Positions 58,789 to 64,000 of a stretch of DNA of 64,000 nucleotides are shown piece after piece. Source of the DNA: Rotaria sp. Silwood1 (lineage: Eukaryota > Rotifera > Eurotatoria > Philodinida > Philodinidae). Within the stretch, counting starts at the first letter, position 1; each line of letters opens with the position of its first letter. The notes below the pieces were generated by a model. That model saw nothing but the letters and a program-made list of their open reading frames with translations, had not been told where the DNA came from and did no database searches. The stretch is taken from the NCBI GenBank assembly GCA_905250075.1, contig CAJNOP010000411.1, positions 1-64,000 of the forward strand. The letters run 5' to 3'. Position numbers and translations under genes: made by a program.

Positions 58789-59384
58789 CACATTGAACCC
58801 AATTTGATTCTACGGGGTAGCAAATAATATTTTTTTAGAGGGTACAGCTCCAAATACATATGATAATCAACATTGAATTTTATGCCAAACGAAACCTCGT
58901 CGAAAACGGGATTTAGTAGTATAACTAACAATTCATAGAATGACTATGTGCTAAAGAATTACCAAAAGTTGCAAAATTTTCAGACATATAATTGAGTATT
59001 TTCATGGGTAGTCAACCACGAAAAAAAAAAAAATCTCCGGAAATGTTTCGTCTATTGGACTTTGTAGAGCTCTCTTTGCCGATCATTTTAATAAAAAAGA
59101 TTTCTTAAATTTGATAGATGAATGACGGTGCTAGAGTCAAAATACTGAAAAAAAAATCATAGCTCTAGCAGACAGAGCTGTCTCATTTTTTTCAGTATTT
59201 TCACTCTAGCATCGTCATTTATTTATTAAATTTAAAAAAACTTCCTATCAAAATGATCGACAAAGAGAGTTCTACAAAATCTGACAGACGAAAAAATTTT
59301 CTGAGAACCGTTTGTCATCATAGCCGACTTAATCACTGTACAATATAGTGAGACCCACCGGTGGGTCTCATCGGGTTGAATGTG
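58789..59384. mobile_element. TTAA-flanked MITE (piggyBac-like) with internal fold-back
   Basis: Left end CACATTGAACCCAAT and right end ATCGGGTTGAATGTG are inverted repeats, each bordered by TTAA (58785-58788 and 59385-59388), the target site of piggyBac-type elements. The interior has a fold-back of about 120 bp per arm around 59160 (ATGAATGACGGTGCTAGAGT against ACTCTAGCATCGTCATTTAT) and a 20-bp perfect palindrome GAGACCCACCGGTGGGTCTC near the right end. No coding capacity. Confidence 0.82.
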
Positions 59385-59388
59385 TTAA

Positions 59389-59758
59389 GACTAGAAGTCC
59401 CATGAAAGTTCTTGTTTTTCCAGTTTTATTGATAGAAAGCTGCATGTCGTCTCAGATTTTAGACTACGATTCAACTATTTTCTAAGAGAAAGCAATATAA
59501 AGCTAAATTTTGATCATTCATTTAATCCTGTATACACACAGGATGTCAAATAATATTAATAAAAATGTGGACATACAACTTTCCATCCTCTAATATTCAA
59601 CTAACTTTAATCATCTCTATGATGAGCAATTTTATTGAAAATATCCCGCTTTTAATTTACAAATATATCAAAAAAAAATACGAAATTGTTAAGCATAATC
59701 TTTTATTTTAAATAATATTAGTTTAATATTCTTTTTCCTTTTTCTATTGATTAAAATA
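59389..59758. other. Short intergenic region upstream of the four-helix protein
   Basis: A/T-rich sequence; the promoter of the next gene presumably lies here, but no defined motif is visible. Confidence 0.4.
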
Positions 59759-60214
59759 ATGTTTCCTTTTAATCGTGTTGGTGCTATTCATATAATTCGT
59801 ATTATTATCGAAATTTTACTTATTCTATTTTCATATATATTCGGTTCATGTCAATTTGGTATTATATTTGGTTTTAATGATATTAGTTCTTTATTATTTT
59901 TCATTACAATTCTTCTTATGATATCAACAGATATTTATTATTTTCTTTTATCAATTTTTACAATTGAAATATCAAGACATGGAACAATATTTCATATTAT
60001 ATTTTATAGTATTATGAGTTTATTAGCTTTAATATGTTGTGTTTTTTCCATTATTGGATTTATATATTGTATACAACATAAATATAATAGTCTATGTTCT
60101 TATTATTCATGTACAGTTCTATGGATTGGTATTATTTTAACATTTCTATTAACTATTATATATAGTGGTTCAGCTAAATTAATTTGTTGTTTACGTGAAG
60201 GAAATATAGACTAA
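59759..60214 (+). CDS. Four-transmembrane protein of unknown function, 151 aa, single exon
   Basis: The frame is open from 59747 but the first ATG is at 59759 (MFPFNRVGAIHIIRIIIEIL). Four hydrophobic helices are clear: IIRIIIEILLILFSYIFGS, LLFFITILLMISTDIYYFLL, IFYSIMSLLALICCVFSIIG and CTVLWIGIILTFLLTIIYSG, with short loops and a brief C-terminal tail. Topology and size resemble MARVEL/CKLF or small tetraspan proteins that organise membrane domains. The two-cysteine tetraspanin loop is absent, so it is not a tetraspanin. Conserved in quality but not identified. Confidence 0.7.
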   Translation: MFPFNRVGAIHIIRIIIEILLILFSYIFGSCQFGIIFGFNDISSLLFFITILLMISTDIYYFLLSIFTIEISRHGTIFHIIFYSIMSLLALICCVFSIIGFIYCIQHKYNSLCSYYSCTVLWIGIILTFLLTIIYSGSAKLICCLREGNID

Positions 60215-60377
60215 AATCATTCATTTGTTTTTTTTTGTTAACTCGAAAATAAAATTTTATTTTACATAAAAAAAATATATGAAAGTTGTTTAAAGAACAA
60301 CAAGAAGTATTATTGTCTCTCTGTGTCAACACTAATGATGATATTCATACGCAAAACAGTTCAAGACGTGTTTAGTC

Positions 60378-60576
60378 TAGCGGCGTAACCAGAGTTTTGG
60401 CGATGGTAGGGCTCAGCAACGCTTAAATATCCGGTGGTAGGGCTCAGGTTACTGAGGTCTGTGGAATGGTAGGGCTTGTGAAAGGATTCAGTTGACGATG
60501 CTAACACCGGTGGTAGGGCTGAAAGGTCGAGTGGTACGGCTGAGCCCCCCCTGGCCCGACCTTGGTTACGCCACTA
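60378..60576. mobile_element. hAT-type MITE with perfect 8-bp target duplication
   Basis: Ends TAGCGGCGTAACCAGAGTTT and the complement of CCTTGGTTACGCCACTA, flanked by identical GTTTAGTC at 60370-60377 and 60577-60584. The end sequence is that of the 44956-45515 element, so both belong to one hAT group, but the interior differs: it contains four spaced GGTGGTAGGGCT-like units. Confidence 0.92.
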
Positions 60577-60786
60577 GTTTAGTCATTGACAAACTTCGAA
60601 CAACAATTTAGCAAATAACAAATTTTTTTTTTGCATTACAAATGTATACTACGTTCAAACACGATAGTAAATAATAGAATATTATTACTACCATAAGTTC
60701 ATAAAATATTGAATAACTCTTATATCTATACAAAAATTAGTAAAGATTTATTTCAAAAACAAAAAAAAAAGACACCGGATTAAATA

Positions 60787-62490
60787 CTATGATAATGAAA
60801 TATGTTCATCTTCTTGTATGAAATATGAATGTTGTAAAGCTTGTTTAGCAGTTAAACGTTGTTCAGGTAGATAACATAAACAATGTATTAATATATCTTC
60901 AGCTTTATTATTTATTAAATGAACATATTTATTAAGTGATGATATGGGTTGCCATTGTGGAAAATCAGAATTATAATTAGGTAATAATGAAACACCAGGC
61001 CATAATTTTTCATTTGGTGTACCTTAAAATGAACAAATTTTTTCCATCCTTTCGGACAATGTTTTATCTAGATTTCGTTTCTCGAATGTGGGTGAATCAA
61101 AATTTCGGGTGGGCGGCGCCCACCCAGTAGATAAATCACTGCTACTTTACATTTCGAATGTCTATTAAAAAAAATGTTCAGTAATTTGAAGATTGCTGTC
61201 TCTATATTCGGATAGTATTTTTTATTTTTTCATTCAAATAATCATGAAAAACAAAAAAATAACTGATAAATTAATTTGAAAGAATGTGATCCATCATAAT
61301 TTTCGTTCGAATTAAAATAATCTTCTATTTTAAGTCTACATTTTCGAATAGAGTATATAGACGAGGAAGTTTTTGTCTTCTACTATATCAATATTTAATT
61401 ATTCATATGATGTGTAAATAATTACCTAAAATTTGAAATATACAAAATAATTGAGATATTTCACAATCACCTTTAAATAAAGGTGAATTTCGTAACATTT
61501 CAGCAAATATACAACCAGCACTCCCTATAATAAGGCAATCAATTTATTGAATAAATACAAAAAGAAAAGAAAAGAAAAGAAAGAAAAAAATACATACATA
61601 TATCAATAGCACTTGAATAGATATCAATGCCAAGTAATACTTCAGGTGGTCGATACCATAAAGTAACGATATCTTTTGAATAAGCACGTTTAAGTATTGT
61701 TGCATCACGAGCAAGACCAAAATCTGCTATTTTTAATGTACCTTTTGTATCTAGTAATAAATTTTGAGGTCTAAGAGAAAAAAAGTATTAATTTATACAT
61801 GTAAATTATTCAAATTATTCTTTTCTATTAAAATATTTCTATGATCTTTTATTTCTCATTTCATATCATAAGTCTTTGCTTTTTCTTTTTACTATATCAA
61901 TAGAATTCATCACGCAAATCGAACGGTAACATCCTTTGGGAAATTAACACTTCTCATCGAAAAAAAAAAAAAAAAACTTCACTATAGAATTATTATTAGT
62001 TCTTTTTTTTTGTTTTTACATACTTGAGATCTCGATGAAAAACTAGAAAAATTAAAATATTACAAAAAAAAAATTTTTCTTATAAATATCAAAAAAACAA
62101 ACTTTTATTCATATGACAATAATCTAAACCATTTAATAATTGATAAAAATAAACTTTAACTTGAATATTTGGTAATGGTCGATGATTATGTAACATATAT
62201 TGATATAAATCTGTATTCATATATTCAAATATTAAATATATTTCATTTTCATGTCGTATAATATCATATAAATGTATTATATTTGGATGTTTTAATTCAA
62301 GTAAAAGATTTATTTCACGTATAACAATACAAAGAAGACCATAACGTTCACTATCAAGTAACATACATTTAATAGCAACTTCTCGTTGATGTTGATAATC
62401 AATAGCTTTATAAACTTTTGCATATGTACCAGAACCAATTTGATCAAGTAATTTAAATTCATTTTTACCTAATATTAATGTATCCGACAT
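60787..62490 (-). CDS. Cyclin-dependent kinase family protein (CDK1/2-like), 304 aa
   Basis: Ser/Thr kinase that would act with a cyclin. Exons: 62490-62103, 62042-62024 (19 nt), 61770-61598, 61524-61426 and 61022-60787, joining in phase to 304 codons plus stop. Glycine loop [11 protein letters not shown] keeps the inhibitory Thr-Tyr pair; ATP Lys in VAIKCM; HRDLKPQN is split over three exons; [10 protein letters not shown]; activation segment [19 protein letters not shown], with Ser where CDK1/2 have the activating Thr; then [31 protein letters not shown] and [14 protein letters not shown]. The alpha-C cyclin-binding helix, PSTAIRE in CDK1, is here [12 protein letters not shown], so the cyclin partner is probably unconventional. 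Overall length and order are those of a complete CDK. Confidence 0.88.
62024..62042 (-). other. 19-nt microexon encoding the kinase catalytic-loop HRDL
   Basis: TTTTTCATCGAGATCTCAA is bounded by TTTTCTAG and GTATGT. It restores the frame between AATAAAA (62103) and ACCTCAAAAT (61770), giving K-I-F-H-R-D-L-K-P-Q-N. The reading frame and the catalytic Asp both require it. Confidence 0.85.
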
Positions 62491-63899
62491 GATATCTATA
62501 AAATAATAATAATATTAATAAATATCTTTTTTTTATCATAATCAAAAAAAAAAAAATCTGGATGACGACGAATGTATTATGAAAATGAATAAGTTACACA
62601 TTTCTTTTGTTATCTATATTGAATTCACTACGATCAATATTTTATCCAAATTTTTTTTCTTCCGGAAGAGTAAATATCTATTTTTAGAAGTACAGACAGC
62701 ATACAATATCTAGAAAGGCTAACGCAATCATCAGAAGGACGTCATTCCCTTTATACTAGATAAAAAATAAAATAAAATACTGACTAAGATTTATTTTCCA
62801 CATGTATGAATATCAAGATAATAATATCAATTAATCTTATTATTACAAAACGATTGAGAATAAAAACAAACTTTCATGTATTAATACAAATAATATTTTA
62901 GTTAATATGAACATTTGATTGTCTTCCGATTATATTAAAATCTAATTAATTATGAGATAAATTAATTTTCTCAATATTTTAATGAATATATTGTGTTTTA
63001 CTCGACAGATGTACAAAAAAACGGAAGGAAAAGAAAAATTTACTGATAAAGATATTGATGAAAAAATATATGATCAACAAAGATATGAATGTAATTAATG
63101 TTTTCTAAAATTAAAGATCTACAAAAAAAAAATATATATTATCTATTTCATGTTTTTTTTTTGAAGTGAAGATGAATGATTTAATAATAAACAATATATA
63201 GTATTGATCTATTTCTTACAGATTAGAACATATCAAAATATTTAATTAATTTTAATAGTAATTATTATGACGGGTAAATATTAAAATATATTAATCCTAT
63301 AAATAGATATTGATTTGAAGATAATAAACATGATTATGATCGATATTATTTTTAAAAAAAAATAAAAAAATAAAATTCATTTATTTGAAAAGTTTATGAT
63401 TAAATAATATATGTAAAATACATTGAACAAATTGTAATTAGCTCATCATCTATTATTAAATAAAGAACATAATGAAATATCCGCCTCTCTCAAAAAAAAA
63501 ACATATGGCAACTAATGACATCTAAAAAATTTTCCAATTCGTCATTTATATTGACGCGATGAAGAAGAAAAAAAGAAGGGAGAGAGACAGAGAGAGAGAG
63601 AGAAAGCAAACAGCAACACTAAACTGAGAATAGATAGGGAATAAAAAAAAGGAGAAGAGAGAAGACAACTAAATAAATAAATAACTATGCTACATCTTTC
63701 TTTTTTTGTCTATATATCGTCTTAACTCATTTTCATTTTTGTATCTATTCAAGTAATTGTGTCTATTGACGAATGACAAATATTGAAACATTCATTTTTA
63801 ATTTAGATCATGATTTAAAAATCTATGTATATATATATATATCTATAGTATATATACATTCACTATGTAGTGTTGTTCTTATTTAAAACAAAAATAAAA
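62491..63899. promoter_or_regulatory. Divergent intergenic region between the CDK and ceramide synthase genes
   Basis: About 1.4 kb with no reading frame. A (GA)n-rich purine tract lies at about 63575-63610 and an (AT)n run at about 63829, just upstream of the ceramide synthase start. It must contain both promoters if no upstream exons exist. Confidence 0.4.
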
Positions 63900-64000
63900 A
63901 TGAATCTATCGATTTGGAATGATGAATTTTGGTTACCAAAAAATATAACATGGAAAAATTTTAATCAACTTGAACAAAATAATATTTGTTTACCAAATAT
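63900..64000 (+). CDS. Ceramide synthase, N-terminal start (partial, runs off the window)
   Basis: ATG at 63900 opens a frame that stays open to the right edge: MNLSIWNDEFWLPKNITWKN and a short continuation. The WxxxFWLPxNxTWxxL pattern is the conserved N-terminus of animal ceramide synthases (LASS/CerS), ER membrane enzymes that N-acylate sphinganine or sphingosine with acyl-CoA. The homeodomain-like and Lag1p motifs would lie beyond the window. Confidence 0.7.
   Translation, partial: MNLSIWNDEFWLPKNITWKNFNQLEQNNICLPN

Overview
The window looks like eukaryotic, animal DNA and most probably comes from a bdelloid rotifer (Rotaria/Adineta-like). The evidence is roughly 70% A+T, genes split by very short introns (about 45-60 bp, GT-AG), an ART (NAD:arginine ADP-ribosyltransferase) plus TPR protein with the N-terminal domain I associate with bdelloids, an NHL-repeat protein, a bdelloid-style 7TM receptor, and dispersed G-rich motifs resembling the bdelloid telomere hexamer TGTGGG. 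The species call is inference; no search was possible. There are two assembly gaps (24165-24174 and 56379-56478).

Left half, 0-33 kb, accessory. In order: the last exon of an F-box/LRR-like gene (1.4-1.9 kb); a decayed PARP1 gene on the minus strand (9.66 to 4.89 kb) whose zinc fingers, PADR1, BRCT, WGR, regulatory and catalytic pieces are all still legible; an NHL beta-propeller gene (10.2-11.2 kb); a long gene-poor stretch with scraps of coding sequence and a fold-back element; a 622-codon LRR-like protein (17.9-19.7 kb); an ART-TPR gene and a protein-kinase segment separated only by a 10-N gap (23.3-25.6 kb); a 7TM receptor (28.4-29.3 kb); and an intronless saccharopine-dehydrogenase-like gene with a DUF4166-like tail (31.1-32.8 kb), which looks bacterial in architecture.

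Right half, 34-64 kb, mostly conserved housekeeping or signalling genes with extremely A/T-rich codons: two diverged CCA-adding tRNA nucleotidyltransferases in tandem (34.2-35.8 and 38.1-39.8 kb), mitochondrial ribosomal protein L11, the TSR3 18S rRNA modification enzyme, a coiled-coil protein, a discoidin-domain receptor that stops just inside the kinase domain (53.6-56.2 kb), a four-helix membrane protein, a CDK-family kinase with a 19-nt exon carrying the HRDLK motif, and the first exon of a ceramide synthase at the right edge. Three neighbours (two CCA enzymes, mL11, TSR3) serve tRNA maturation and ribosome assembly, but as eukaryotic neighbours they need not be co-regulated.

Mobile DNA is the dominant structural theme. 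I can delimit four hAT-type MITEs with 8-bp target duplications (one nested in another, one inside a LINE fragment), one TTAA-flanked element, and four long fold-back elements, two of them sharing sequence. Several sit inside introns (TSR3, DDR) or inside the PARP1 relic. A further recurrent motif, a short hairpin with telomere-like GTGTGG/CCACAC arms, occurs at least six times.
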